Positions 34,742 through 45,179 of a stretch of DNA of 64,000 nucleotides are shown here, in pieces. A program made the position numbers and the translations under genes. The DNA comes from Aureococcus anophagefferens (Eukaryota > Sar > Pelagophyceae > Pelagomonadales > Pelagomonadaceae). The DNA is taken from the NCBI RefSeq assembly GCF_000186865.1, contig NW_008705563.1:829070-893069 (forward strand), given 5' to 3'. The notes beneath the pieces were generated by a model. The model worked only from the letters and a program-made list of their open reading frames with translations, did no database searches and was not told where the DNA came from. The stretch's first letter is position 1; the number at the start of each line of letters is the position of its first letter.

Positions 34742-37316
34742 ATGGCTAAAAAGAAGAAGGGCGGCAAGAAGCGCGGCGGCGGCGACGCGGGCAGCGCGAC
34801 TGCTGCGGACACGGGCGGCGACGCGGGCAGCACTGCCGCTGAGGACACGGGTATGTCCGAATTCTTCGAGGACCATCCCCTAAAACCGGGGCAGCAATAT
34901 CTGCCGAAGGACAGAGACCCTGCAAAGCGCGCCAGGCGGGCAGAGCTCGTCCTCTACGCCGAGCGCGAGCTCGAGGCGCTGCGCGCGCGCCAGGGCGGCC
35001 GCCTGACGGCGGAGCAGCGCACGGACAAGTGGCAGCTCGACTTCCGGCTCAAGTGCTTCCGGGAGAAGATGAAGGTCGACGACGCACCGACCGACGTGCC
35101 CCAGTTCGCCATCGCGCCGGCGCTCTGCGACGAGATGGTCGCGTCGCTCCACGCGCAGCTCTTCGACGGCGACCACGTCTACCTCGTGAACGGCCGCTCG
35201 AAGACCTTTGAGACGCTCGCCGAGCTCGAGCGCTGCAAGGTGCGCGCGAATCTGAGCTTCGGCGCCGGGGACTGGGCCGGCGCCGTCGACGGCTACTCGG
35301 CCGTGCTCGCCGTCCTCGGCCGCGCGGGGCGCCGCGAGGAGCGCGCGCCCGCGGACGAGCCCTTTTACGGGCCGACGCTCGCGACGACCTACGCGAACCG
35401 CGCGGCCGCGCTGCTGCGCGTCGCGGACCACGCGTCGGCGGTGCGGGACTGCCTCGACGCGCTGCGGCTGCCCGCGCTCCACGACGCGCCGGCGGTCAAG
35501 GCCAAGGTGCTGCGGCGCCTCGAGGCCTCCCAGAAACCGCCGTCGGAGGCGGCCCTGGCGGCCGCGCGCGAGCGGAAGCGCGCGGCGAAGCCCCGGCCCG
35601 CGCCGGACGCGGCGGAGGTCGACCTGCTCGTGCAGGCGTCGCGCGAGCACCCCGCCGCGAAGCCGCTCGCGCGCGAGACCGCCGAGCGGCTCGTGGCGCT
35701 CTGCGGCGGCTTCCCCGGCGCCATGACGGTGATGAGTCTCTACGCCGCCGACAACCCCTACGCGGAGAAGCGCGCGCTCGCGCGCAACGTGCTCGGGCAC
35801 GGGTCCGCGGTCGTCGACGAGGCGGACCTCGACGAGCTCGAGGGCTTCTTCGACGGCGCGGCGGAGCGGCGCCTCGCGCGCGAGGCGGAGAAGCGCGAAA
35901 ACGCCGCGAAGAGGGACGAGGCCCTCGCCGCCGTTGCGGCGGACGAGCTCAGACGCGACGCGGCGGCGCGCGGGCGCCGGCGACCTCTCCGAGGAGATGG
36001 CGTTGGCGCTGGACTGCGCGGAGGTCTTCTGGAGGAAATTGGGCGAGGCCAACGAGGGCGCGGACTGCGGCGACCCGGAGACCTCCGAGCGCGCGCGCCA
36101 CGCGGCGCGGCTCGTGGCGGGCGCCGTCGAGCCGCCGGCGGGCGTCGAGCCGCCGCTCGTCGGCGCGCCGGCGCCCGCGGAGCGCGCGCCGCCGACGCCG
36201 CCGTCGCTCGAGACGCTCGCCGCGGACCGCCTCGCGGCCGCCGGCGTCGACCGGGGCGCGCTGCGGGCCGCGGGCGTGCCCGACGCGGCGACGGCGGCGA
36301 CGCCGAAGGCGGCCGCGCCGGAGAGCCGGCAAGCGAAGCTCGCGACGAGCGCCGCCATGTACGCCGAGAAGGAGGCCGCCGAGCGGGGCAAGGCCGCGCT
36401 CGCGGCGGCCGTGCCCGACGACGACGTCCGCCCGAACACTTTGAACGAGTCCGCGGACTTCCGGCGCGAGGCGCTCGCGCGGAAGCGCCAGGAGGCCTTC
36501 CTGGCGTCGTCGGCGCACTGCGGCCAGGTCGTCGACGACCTCTGGCACGTGTCCCTCGTCGCCGGCGCGGGCTCGTCCGCGGCGCTCCACCCGGCCGCGG
36601 CGAGGATGCTCCCGATGTCGCGCGCGGCCGAGTTCCGGCCGCCGCGCTACGAGGTCTGCGCGGCGCCCGTGCCGCGGCCGGCGCCGCGCGACGTCCGCGG
36701 GTCCGTCTTCGGCGCCCGCCCCGCGGCCGACCGCGTCGACCTGCCGCCGCCGCTCGCGTCGCGCCACTTCGACGACGACCACGCGTCCGACGCGCGCGAC
36801 GTCGCGCTCCGCCTGGTCCTCCTCGAGGCCGCGCGCCTCCGCGGCGGCGTGCCGAAGACGCTCGTCTTCGGCCCCTGCGGCGCCCTCGAGCTCTCCGGCG
36901 TCGTCCGGCTCCGCTCGCGCTTCGTCGACGACTTCGTCCGCGGCGTCCTCCGCGTCGGCGCGTTCCGCCTCGAGGGCTGGATCGAGGGCAGCATGGGCGG
37001 GCCGACGCTCAACTGGGGCACCTTCGACGATGCGGCCCACGACCGCGCGGCCGAGCGGCGGCGGCGCGAGGCGCGGGGCGACGGCGGGGAAGCGGAGGCC
37101 GCGTTCGTCGAAAACCTGGCGCGCCAGGGACAGCGCCGACGGAACGCGGGACTCGACATCGATGGGGAGGGATCGACCGAACACGAGGACGAGGACGACG
37201 CGGCCGAGCGACCGTCGTCGCCGGCGTCGTCGGGCGGCGAGTCCCTCGACGAGGAAGACGTCGCCTTCGCGAACTGGCTCGCCGGGACGCGCTCGCCCGC
37301 CGTGCATCGCCCGTAA
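34742..37316 (+). CDS. TPR-containing protein, unknown C-terminal half, with one frame change
   Basis: It starts MAKKKKGGKKRGGG at ATG 34742. Residues 130-260 include TPR-like helices (CKVRANLSFGAGDWAGAVDG ... TYANRAAALLRVADHASAVR). At about 35965-35985 the frame must move by one base: upstream reads ADELRRDAAARG and downstream reads GDLSEEMALALDCAEVFWRK to the stop at 37316. The C-terminal half contains a conserved-looking globular part (DDLWHVSLVAGAGSSAALHP, EGWIEGSMGGPTLNWGTFDD) and an acidic tail. I do not recognise it. The break sits in a GC-rich run and could be a sequencing indel or a very short intron. Confidence 0.6.
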
Positions 37317-37321
37317 AAGTG

Positions 37322-38483
37322 CTAGCTCTTAGTCTCCAGGATGTCGTCCTCCGTTTCCAGGGCCGCGACGTCGTCCTCGAGGTAGCCGTAGGTGACCTTC
37401 TCCGGCTCGCCGGCGACGAGGTCGTAGAGCGCGTAGGTCGCCTTCGGCTCGCGCTCCTCGAGGTCCGCGACGGGCTCGCGGAGCCTCGACGCGAGCGCGG
37501 CGGCGAAGGCGTCGTCGTCGAGGCGCTCGAACGTCGGGCCTCCCGGCGAGTCCCACCGGTCGTCGAACGTGTCGCTGTTGAACTCCGGCTCCGCCGCGAG
37601 GTCCCAGGCCTTCTCCGCGTCGTCGCTCGGCGTCTCGGCCGCCGCCGCCTCCTCCACGGAACCCCTCCTGATGACCACGAGCCGCAACGCGCGCTTTTTG
37701 GTTCCGGACCGCGACGCGGCGTCCGCGACCGCGGCGGCGACGGGGATCGCGTCCGCGAGCGACCAGGGCGCGGGCTCCTCGAACCGCGGGAACGCCAACC
37801 CCCGCTCTTCGGCCACGTGGTGGAGCTCGGCCGAGAGCAGCTCGTCGGCCTCCGTCGCGCCGGCGCCGATTGCTTTTGCGCGCCACCGCCGCGGCGCTCC
37901 TGCCGGGTCGACGTGCAGCACCGACGCGCCGCGGCCCCGGAACCAGCCCGCGGCCAAAAAGGCGCAGCCCAGGGGCCGCGCCGGCCGGTCCTCGGGGTCG
38001 TCGCTGCCGCTGAAGAGGCGGTCGAAGCCGTCGAAGGCGCACGCGGCGTCGGCGACGGCCTCGGCGACGACGTCCGCCGTCGGCGTGATGCCGTACTTCA
38101 TCCACCAGCTCACGGCGGCGAGCCGCGCCTTGCCCACGGCCTGGCGCGCGTCGCCGGAGAGGCCGCTGTGGCCCAGCGCGACGTTCGGCGCGATCTTCGC
38201 GATCTTCTCCGCCTCGCCGTCGTCGCCGGAGGCCCAGCTCGGGCCCTCCGCGGGGCCGCCGCACGACGCGAGGACGCAGCCGTCGCAGGCCTCGATGGCC
38301 AGGACCTATAGAGTGGACGTGCGTTACAGTTGCGACGTCTCCAGCGCGTCGGGCGCCGCCGCGCGCGAGGCCGCCGCGCTCCGCCGCCTTCATGGCGTAC
38401 ATGATCTGCTTGAGGCGGTTGTCCGGCCCTTCGCCGGTCGCGCCGCGTGCGACGAGCGCGACGAGAACGACGAGGCGACGCAT
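37322..38483 (-). CDS. Secretory proteasome-fold (Ntn hydrolase-like) protein
   Basis: The main exon is 38305-37322. A first exon from ATG 38483 encodes a signal peptide (MRRLVVLVALVARGATGEGP) and NRLKQIMYAMKAAERGG, which parallels the proteasome alpha N-terminus (GRLFQVEYALEAV). After an intron with acceptor CTATAG, VLAIEACDGCVLASCGGPAE and KIAKIAPNVALGHSGLSGDA follow the proteasome order (GVVLA... KI..I......SGL.ADA). The distal part is acidic and divergent. The donor cannot be placed exactly. A proteasome-like subunit with a signal peptide is unusual, because normal 20S subunits are cytosolic or nuclear. No catalytic Thr1 is visible. Confidence 0.55.
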
Positions 38484-38651
38484 ACTGCGCAAGCGTGTTG
38501 CGTTACGCTGCGCGGCCTTGCTGCTAGCGGTGATGCCTGCCCATGCCTTGCCGCAGCGATGCGTCGGCGAGCCGGTTCGCGGCGGCGCTCCGGAGCGTCT
38601 TGGGGACTGGGATGCACACTGGTGCGAACAAAAACGGCTTCTAGAATGGTC

Positions 38652-39182
38652 CTACCCGGCGGGCGTCTGGGGCGTCTCGAAGCCCGGCGGTCGGTACGCG
38701 TTGTACTCGCCCGCGTCGCCGGATCTCACGCAGAGGTACGACATCGCGAGCAGCCCGCCGGCGGCCATCATGTAGCCGCCGGCGACGCAGGTGTACCAGG
38801 AGTCGTACTGCCTCGCGAACTTGACACCGAGCACGAAGGCGAGGCTGCCGATGAAGATGTACGTCGCCGCGCGGCCGCAGCGCGACGCGAGAAACGGAAA
38901 CCGCTTGTAAACTACGGGCGCGTCGAGTTCCGCCAAGGTCGTCACGAGGCCGAAACACGCGACGTAAAAGCTCACCAGCGTGAAGACGGGATCGATCTGG
39001 TGCTTCCTCTTGTAGGTGTGCCAGCTGAACCAAAAGCCGTAGCAGCCGATGGACGTCGACGCCACGGCGCCGATCAAGCACAGGGCCTTGATCCATCGCA
39101 CAACCAGGTCGCGCTTGCCGCCGAGCGGCCCCGGCGCGGACGGACGCGCGGGCTCAGCGACGGGTAGCAAGGCGTCGTCCAT
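38652..39182 (-). CDS. Four-helix membrane protein, COPI-associated-family-like
   Basis: A 176-aa protein with four predicted membrane spans (about residues 28-50, 66-84, 103-122 and 130-152): ALCLIGAVASTSIGCYGFWF; PVFTLVSFYVACFGLVTTLA; RAATYIFIGSLAFVLGVKFA; CVAGGYMMAAGGLLAMSYLC. The GRAATYIFIG and FGLVTTLAEL segments resemble the COPI-associated protein family of Golgi membranes. This is a resemblance by eye and could be another tetraspan family. It has short cytosolic ends, no intron, and diverges from the interrupted gene at 39307 with 124 bp between start codons. Confidence 0.55.
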   Translation of the reverse strand: MDDALLPVAEPARPSAPGPLGGKRDLVVRWIKALCLIGAVASTSIGCYGFWFSWHTYKRKHQIDPVFTLVSFYVACFGLVTTLAELDAPVVYKRFPFLASRCGRAATYIFIGSLAFVLGVKFARQYDSWYTCVAGGYMMAAGGLLAMSYLCVRSGDAGEYNAYRPPGFETPQTPAG

Positions 39183-39306
39183 TAGATTACACCAGATGGG
39201 CAGCTTCTCGCGTTCAAGTGAAGTGTAACATGCCTTGCGTAAAAAAACTTCGTCGGGGCAGCCCACCTTCGGCTCCACCCGAGCTGTTGCGCCGCGGCGG
39301 CCCGCC

Positions 39307-41532
39307 ATGGAGCTCCACAAGTTCGACCCGGAGAAGCACAAGCACCGGCGCGTCTGGGTGGCCGTGGCCGCGACGCTGCTGGCCCTCCAGGCGGCCCTCG
39401 CCGTGCGCTTCGTCCAGGTGAGCGTGCGCCAGGAGAAGCAGCGGAACCTCGACGACGAGGACTTCGACTTCCTGGGCGTCGTCTGCAACGTCGCCGCGTC
39501 GACGGCGACGAGCGGCGGCTACGCCTACTACTTCGCCGTGCCCGGCGTGACGAACCTCAGCTTCGCGTACGACAACGAGACGAGCGCCGACGCGTGGGCC
39601 GCCGCGGGCTACAAGCTCTCGAAGACCATCGAGGCCGACGACGACGACCCGACGCCGGACAAGAAGGCCATCGGCGAGCTGTCCGGCTGCTGGGCGCCGA
39701 AGAAGACCGTCGACGAGACCTTCGACTGCGGCGACGACGCGGACTGCTACAAGATCTTCGACCCCGACGACGACCTCAAGCACGCCGGCAAGCACTGGAG
39801 GACGCGGGGGGTTCGCGCCCGGACGCGCCCCGGACGCGCCCGGACGCCCGGCGGACACGCCGGACGCCCGGACGCGCCCCGGACGCGCCCAGGACGCGCC
39901 CAGCAGCAGTCCGAGGCGCCCAGAGTACTCGCTGATGCGATTTGGAGACTAGCTATAGATTGACATTACTGTAGTGGAGCCAGCAGCCACCTCCCGCGGC
40001 GGGTAATGGAGCACGCGTGGCGGTCGGTGGGGGACGGGGCGGCGGTAGCCTCGACCGCGCGTCGCGCGTAGGGGGCGTGGTCGCTGCGCTGCGAGCGGTG
40101 AATTTGCGGTCGCGGCCGGCCGGCACAAGGTCCTCGCGGAGTTCCTGAGACGGGGTTCGCGCGCGCGAACCTTTTCGCCGGGTCGTGGGTCGTGGCGTCT
40201 GGTCTGAGGGTTGTTCTCTCGCCGGGCCTCGCGTCAGCCCCGGCACGCCCCGGCAGCACGCCGACGGACCTGGAGCTACGGGGCAGCCCTTGGAACGAGC
40301 AGATGATGCGGTGCGAGTCGGCGTGCGAGCGCGCGCCGCTATGGGGCGCGCCGCCGATTCTGCGGGCCGAGTTGTAGCTACGCGTTCCTGAAATGCGTAG
40401 CCTGTTCAACCAGTCCGCTGCGGGGCACGGCGACGGCCGCGGCAGCGTGTCGCAGCACAGCCAGTCGAAGCAACCGCCACTCTGCCGAGGATCGACTGTC
40501 CGAGCTGCACGTTATAATTGTGCAAGTCTTGGCGCGGCTGCCCAACGCCGGCGTATGGACGCCGCGCGCGCCCGTCGCAGACCAAGAGAACGCGCCCGCC
40601 GCTTCACCATCGCCCCTCTGAACAGCGGGTTGTCACGACGCAGGTGCTCGGGCTCGGGCAGCCCAAAGAAGCGTGCTGCCTCTGCCGTCGAGCGACGGAT
40701 GCGCTGCGCGCCGCCGAAGTCCACGTCGATACAAACCCTAGGCACAAGGAAGCCTCGGTGGCCCGTGGGCGGGCGCGTGGCGCCAGTCCTTCGGCGGCCT
40801 CTACTGACGGCGACGCAAGCACCTGCGAGCCTTGCGCGCTCACCGACTCGCACGCCCGTGCTCCCGCGCATGAGTTCGCGTCCAGTGGAACTCGCACCGC
40901 GGTCGCCGTGGCCCTCTGCCGATGAGAACGCATCGCGCGGCCAACTCGCGCGTGCTCCGAAGTGCCGAGGAAGAACCGAGGCGCCGCCGTCGCGAAGGAG
41001 CGCGGCGCGTTTCGCCGCGGCTGACCGCCCCGCCCGCGGCCGAACTCTGCCGGACGCCTCCCAACTCGAGCACTCTTTCCCGCACTTCCCCCGGGAGGGG
41101 GCACTTCCCCGGCGCCCCATATCCACCCGCGGACATAAACTTTTCTGCACCGCGTCTGGCGAGACGCGGCCTGTCGACCAGCTCCGGAGCACCCACGTTC
41201 GGCTCTCGGGACCTGTCTGAGGACTCCGCATGCGTCCAGGCTGGACGCCCCCAGGACGCCCGCCGGACGCCCGGACGCGCCCAGGACGCGCCCAGGACGC
41301 GCCCGGACGCCGGCCGGACACCCCGGACGCCCGGACGCGAACCCCCCGCGTCCTCCACTGGTTCTTCTTCCGGGCCATCGGCCTCTTCTTCGGCGCCGTG
41401 GCCCTCTTCTTCACCGTGTTCCTCGTCGCCTTCTTCGCCTTCGTCAGCGGCGGCTTCCGCGCCGCGCCGGAGGGCGGCGGCGACGACGCCGAGGTCGAGC
41501 TCCACAAGGGCGCGCCCGAGGCCGAGGTGTAA
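39307..41532 (+). pseudogene. Membrane-protein gene interrupted by a 1.56-kb TIR element
   Basis: The left part (39307-39797) encodes MELHKFDPEKHKHRRVW, a transmembrane helix (VAVAATLLALQAALAVRFV), and a Cys-containing lumenal region ending AGKHW. The right part (41356-41532) continues HWFFFRAIGLFFGAVALFFT and a second hydrophobic helix, then EVELHKGAPEAEV and stop. Left and right are in the same phase once the insert and one CACTG copy are ignored, so the gene was intact before insertion; about 220 aa. Reading through gives a Pro/Arg-rich tail to a stop at about 39961. I do not recognise the family. Confidence 0.75.
39798..41355. mobile_element. 1558-bp non-coding TIR element with GGACGC minisatellites
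   Basis: The left end GAGGACGCGGGGGGTTCGCG matches the reverse complement of the right end over at least 20 bp, extending imperfectly to about 30. The flanks are CACTG (39793-39797) and CACTG (41356-41360), a likely 5-bp target-site duplication. Just inside both ends lie arrays of GGACGCGCCC-type repeats in the same orientation (about 39820-39905 and 41235-41340). The middle 1.3 kb has open frames on both strands but nothing I recognise as a transposase. Unlike the introners, the right end has no AG at the boundary, so clean splicing is not predicted. Confidence 0.85.
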
Positions 41533-41556
41533 CGGCGTACGGAAACACGGCAAATT

Positions 41557-42381
41557 TTACCCCGGCGGCCATCGCCCGGCGTCCCCGCAGACCAGGTCCG
41601 CGTAGAGGGACTCGTGGGCCTTGACGGGGTCGTCGAGGGCCCGCGCGACGTCCGGCAGCGCCCGGCTCGTCCGGAAGGCACCGAGCTCGACGTCGCAGTC
41701 GCCGCCGCGGCCGCGGAGGAGGCCCGCGTCGCCGACGAGGCGGAGGAGCTCGTCCCCGTCGTAGATGTAGCCGCCGCCGTGGCCGTAGTCGTGGAAGAGC
41801 GCGTTGAGCAGGGCGGGCCCCGTCCTCCGCAGGTCGCCGTTGAAGCCGGCCATGGGCCCCGTCGTCATCGCCGCGTGGTGCGCGTCGACGAACGCGCCGG
41901 CGGGATCCGCGTACGCGGCGACGTAGAGCGCGAGGTCCGGCGTCGACAGGCGCACGACGCCGCCGCCGGCGCCCAGCAGCCGCCGCGCCTCCCGGAGGAA
42001 CGCGAGCGCGCCGGCGCGGGGCACGTGCTCGATGAAGTGCTCCGCGAAGACCCAGTCGAACGAGCCCGCCGCGACGGGGAACGGCCGCGTGGCGTCGTGC
42101 TGGAGGAAGAAGCGGAGCGGCGCCGCGGCGTCGTCGACGGCCACGCGCGCGAAGGGCGCGCTCGCGCTCGTACCGACGCCGCCCGTCGCGACGCCGTCGA
42201 CGTCCGTGTTCAGGCAGCCCGCGGGCAGCCCGAGGCCCGAGCCGACGTGGAGGCCCCGCAGGCCCAGCAGCCGCCAGGCGCCCGCGTCGTCGCGCGCGGG
42301 CAGCGGCAGCAGCGCGAGCTCCGGCGGCGACGGCGCCGCCGCCGCGACGACGCACGCGAGCGCGGCGCACCGGCGCATCAT
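41557..42381 (-). CDS. SAM-dependent methyltransferase-like protein with signal peptide
   Basis: A 274-aa protein. MMRRCAALACVVAAAAPSPP is a signal peptide. The core has FDWVFAEHFIEHVPRAGALA followed by FLREARRLLGAGGGVVRLST, the post-II and motif III region of class I methyltransferases (DxxxxxHxLEH ... GG ... STPD). The usual GxGxG motif appears degenerate (LHVGSGLGLPAGCLN). Substrate unknown; a plastid or secretory location is likely from the leader. It is convergent with the end of the interrupted gene, 24 bp away. Confidence 0.7.
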   Translation of the reverse strand: MMRRCAALACVVAAAAPSPPELALLPLPARDDAGAWRLLGLRGLHVGSGLGLPAGCLNTDVDGVATGGVGTSASAPFARVAVDDAAAPLRFFLQHDATRPFPVAAGSFDWVFAEHFIEHVPRAGALAFLREARRLLGAGGGVVRLSTPDLALYVAAYADPAGAFVDAHHAAMTTGPMAGFNGDLRRTGPALLNALFHDYGHGGGYIYDGDELLRLVGDAGLLRGRGGDCDVELGAFRTSRALPDVARALDDPVKAHESLYADLVCGDAGRWPPG

Positions 42382-42670
42382 CTCATTGGGGAGATTCCCC
42401 AACCGCCCTTCTCGGGCGTCAACGAAAGAGTTGCCCCGCAAATACGGAACGAACTGAAATCTTGGCCCTCGTCGGCCGCCTCTCCACCACACAACGGATC
42501 GGAGCTCGCGCGCGGCGCAGGTGACTTTGTTCGCCGACGTTGGGGCAGCCCCGCGCTGCGGCTCCGAGCGTTTCTTTTCGAGTTCGCCCGCCGGCGCCGA
42601 CCGACGCGGCGCCGCTTCGAGTCGTCGGCGGGTGCCGTGCGCGTCTCCGCTCGTCGCGCGGCGCGGTGCC

Positions 42671-43700
42671 ATGGGGCGCATCTCGTCGCACGACTTTGGG
42701 TCCATGGACGACAAGCTCTGGCTCCTGGAGAACCTGTTCAAGACGCAGCAGACGCAGGCCGAGAAGGTGCCGGAGCTCAAGACGACGGACCTGACGAAGC
42801 TCGCCGAGGCCTTCCAGCCCGTGACCTACGCCGCCGACGACGTCGTCATCCTCGCCGGGGACGAGGACGAGTCGCACGCGCGGCTCGTGCTCTTCCGGAC
42901 GGGCGGCGCGGAGGTCAACGCGGCGCTCCTCGACGACGACCACGCCGACGCCGACGGCGGCAAGCGCAAGTCCATCAAGAAGAACAAGCGCATCACGCGG
43001 CTCAAGTCGCCGTTCTACGTCGGCGAGGGCTGGATCCTCACGGGCAACACGCCCAAGGCGTCCGTCAAGGCCACGGGCACGGCGGAAGCCTATGCATTAC
43101 CCAAGGAAGAGGCCAAGCGCCTCACGTCGGCGGGGAACACGTCCATCAAGCTCATCCAGCGCGACCTGAAGATCTGCGCGTTCGAGCGCGCGCACCTGCA
43201 CGGCTTCGTGAACACGCTCTTCCAGAAGAACCTCGACGACGACGATTTGATGGCGGCGTTTGATGGCTACGGCAAGGAGGCGTTTTGCACCGAGAGCTTC
43301 GACTTCTGCCGCGAGGTGCACGCGTTCAAGAGGGACGTCGTGGGGTTCGACTTTCCCCTCCTCTAAATCGCGGCTCGCGAAGATCTCCGAGGCCTACTTC
43401 CAGTCGGGCATCCTGAACCTGAGCGCGAAGCAGCGCAAGGCCCTGGACAAGGCCAAGGACGACGCCGAGGCCCAGGGCGACTCGAAGATCCTCGTCGAGG
43501 GGCTCGAGAACCCGCTCCAGCAGGTCTACAAGGAGATCCAGCAGTCCCAGATCACGCCCTTCATGAAGTCGAAGCACTACGACGACTTCCTCGCGAAGAA
43601 GTTCCCCATCCCCGTCGTCCGGCGGACGCTCCTCGTCAGAGCGGCCAAGGGCGGCGGCGGCGGCGGCAAGGACGACTCCGGCGCGTGCGTCGTCTCCTAG
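42671..43700 (+). CDS. Cyclic-nucleotide-binding-like / RGS-domain protein with CaaX box
   Basis: A CNB-like domain (residues about 38-125: AEAFQPVTYAADDVVILAGD ... FYVGEGWILTGNTPKASVKA) is followed by an RGS domain. The RGS runs from LFQKNLDDDDLMAAFDGYGK and FDFCREVHAFKR through YFQSGILNLSAKQRKALDKA to PLQQVYKEIQQSQITPFMKS. The two halves lie in frames separated by a TAA at 43364-43366. A 43-bp GT-AG intron (43340-43382, with a pyrimidine run and CTAAAT before the acceptor) would join them, giving 328 aa. The C-terminus is Gly-rich and ends CVVS, a farnesylation-type CaaX box. It probably tunes G-protein signalling at membranes. The CNB arginine is not evident, so cNMP binding is uncertain. 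Confidence 0.72.
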
Positions 43701-43777
43701 GGACGCGGCTAACCCCGGACGCGAAAATTCCCCCGGACGTGAAAATCCGATCGTAGACGGGCGCGCGCCCCGCCCCC

Positions 43778-44518
43778 TTAGCCGCAGGCGCACTTCTTGG
43801 GCTTGGCGTCGTCGGGCGAGATGACGAGGTTCGCGCCGCCGCCGGGCGCGCCGGCGTCGGAGGACGCGGCGGTCTGGAGTTTCCGTCGCACGATCTTCGC
43901 GGCGAGCTCCTCGAAGGCCGTGGCCACGTTGACGTTCGTCTTGGCGGACGCCTCGTAGTGGTCGACGCCGTACTCGTCCGCGAGCGCGGCCGCGTCGGCC
44001 TCGGGCACCTGGCGCTTGTCCGCGGGCACGTCGCACTTGCAGCCGCAGAGCGCCACGTCGACCTCGCCGCGCTTGTGGCGGTTGATGTCGCCGACCCAGG
44101 ACCGCACGTGGTCGAACGACGCGGAACTCGCGACGTCGTAGCACACGACGAAGCCGTCGGCCTTGCCGAAGAAGTTGGCCGTCAGCGACCGGAAGCGCTC
44201 CTGGCCCGCCGTGTCCCAGATCTGGAGCTTGACGTTCTGGTCGTCGATGGTCACGAACTTGTCCCGGTAGTCGACGCCGATCGTCGTCATGTACTTGGTG
44301 CTGAACGTGTCCTCGTCGTACCTGCGGCGACGGGGGTCGCGGGTTCGAATTGTGTGTTGTGTTGTGTCGTGACGCACCGCACGACGAGCGACGTCTTGCC
44401 GACGGAGCTGTCGCCGATCATGAGGATGCCTGCGGGGCGGTCGTGAGGGGCACCAGGGCGTGGCGCGGCGGGGGCGCCGCGGCGCGCGGATCACCATGCG
44501 GCTCTTCTTGTCGGCCAT
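43778..44518 (-). CDS. Rab-family small GTPase
   Basis: Three exons are proposed: 44518-44500, 44429-44378 and 44321-43778, giving 204 aa. Exon 2 supplies ILMIGDSSVGKTSLVVR, the P-loop; exon 3 supplies YMTTIGVDYRDKF (switch I), WDTAGQERFRSLTANFF (switch II) and a cysteine-containing region in place of the usual NKxD (CGCKCDVP). EASAKTNVNVATAFEEL gives the SAK motif. The end KKCACG offers a C-x-C pair for geranylgeranylation. It is closest in feel to the Rab3/8/26 branch. Intron 1 (70 bp) appears GC-AG with GCAT at both the donor and the exon-2 start; intron 2 (56 bp) is GT-AG. The altered NKxD motif is notable for guanine specificity. Confidence 0.82.
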   Translation of the reverse strand: MADKKSRMVIRAPRRPRRATPWCPSRPPRRHPHDRRQLRRQDVARRAVRHDTTQHTIRTRDPRRRRYDEDTFSTKYMTTIGVDYRDKFVTIDDQNVKLQIWDTAGQERFRSLTANFFGKADGFVVCYDVASSASFDHVRSWVGDINRHKRGEVDVALCGCKCDVPADKRQVPEADAAALADEYGVDHYEASAKTNVNVATAFEELAAKIVRRKLQTAASSDAGAPGGGANLVISPDDAKPKKCACG

Positions 44519-45179
44519 GGCGCGTTATAAAGGTGGGTTCGCGGCGTGGTTAGTGTGCTTGTGTGTGTCGTGTGGGTGCGAGCGGTCGGATCCAGGCGCC
44601 ACGAACAGGCGACGCGGCGTCCTCCAGCTCCACTCCGCCACAGGCACCACCCGCTCAAATCCCAAAACCCCGGGGCCCGGCGACGGCGCCGCGGGTCCCG
44701 CAGCGAAGCGAGGGCGTGCCGAAGCGTCCGGAGCCGGGTGCCACAACAGGCAGTGAGGCCTCTCTCACCGGGTCGAGACGCGCGACTTCCCACACCCGGC
44801 GAGCGCCGCGAGGCGCCGACGCGGCGCGGTGGCGTCCACGACTCCCGCGGCACCAGAGTCCCGCCCGGCTCGCCGGGGTCCCGGCCCGACAGCGCGACGC
44901 GCCGATGGCCGCTCGAGCATCCTCGCGCCAGAGCGAACCCGCGCCGCCAAATAGCAAGCCCAAACCGACGCAAAGAGGTTGTGGATCAGCATGGTCGGGG
45001 CGGCGCGTCGCTCGCCCGCGCCGCCAAATAGCAAGGCCAAGCCAACGCGAAGAGGTTTTAAATCAACATGGTCGGGGCGGCGCTCCTTCTTGGTGCTTGC
45101 GCGGGCGCGCGCCGTGGGCGGACGGGGCGCGGACGAACGGGAGGCTCCCGCCCGCCGTGGGGTCCGCGAGGGACGCCGC
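44519..45179. repeat. 661-bp intergenic region with 77-bp-spaced direct repeat
   Basis: No gene is supported. At 44938-45006 and 45015-45083 a segment of about 69 bp is directly repeated at a 77-bp spacing with roughly eight differences; both copies contain GCGCCGCCAAATAGCAAG and CATGGTCGGGGCGGCGC. The rest is GC-rich and of mixed composition. Short open frames here have no recognisable features. Confidence 0.7.

Noticed and set aside
34742..38311. 1189-aa read-through ORF spanning the TPR gene and beyond
   Set aside because: After about 35975 this frame is the Arg/Gly-rich shadow of the true coding frame and then of the opposite-strand proteasome-like gene.
39960..41220. Several 100-390-aa ORFs inside the 1.56-kb element
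   Set aside because: Open frames on both strands with Arg/Pro/Ser-rich sequence and no transposase, integrase or RT motif; expected from GC bias.
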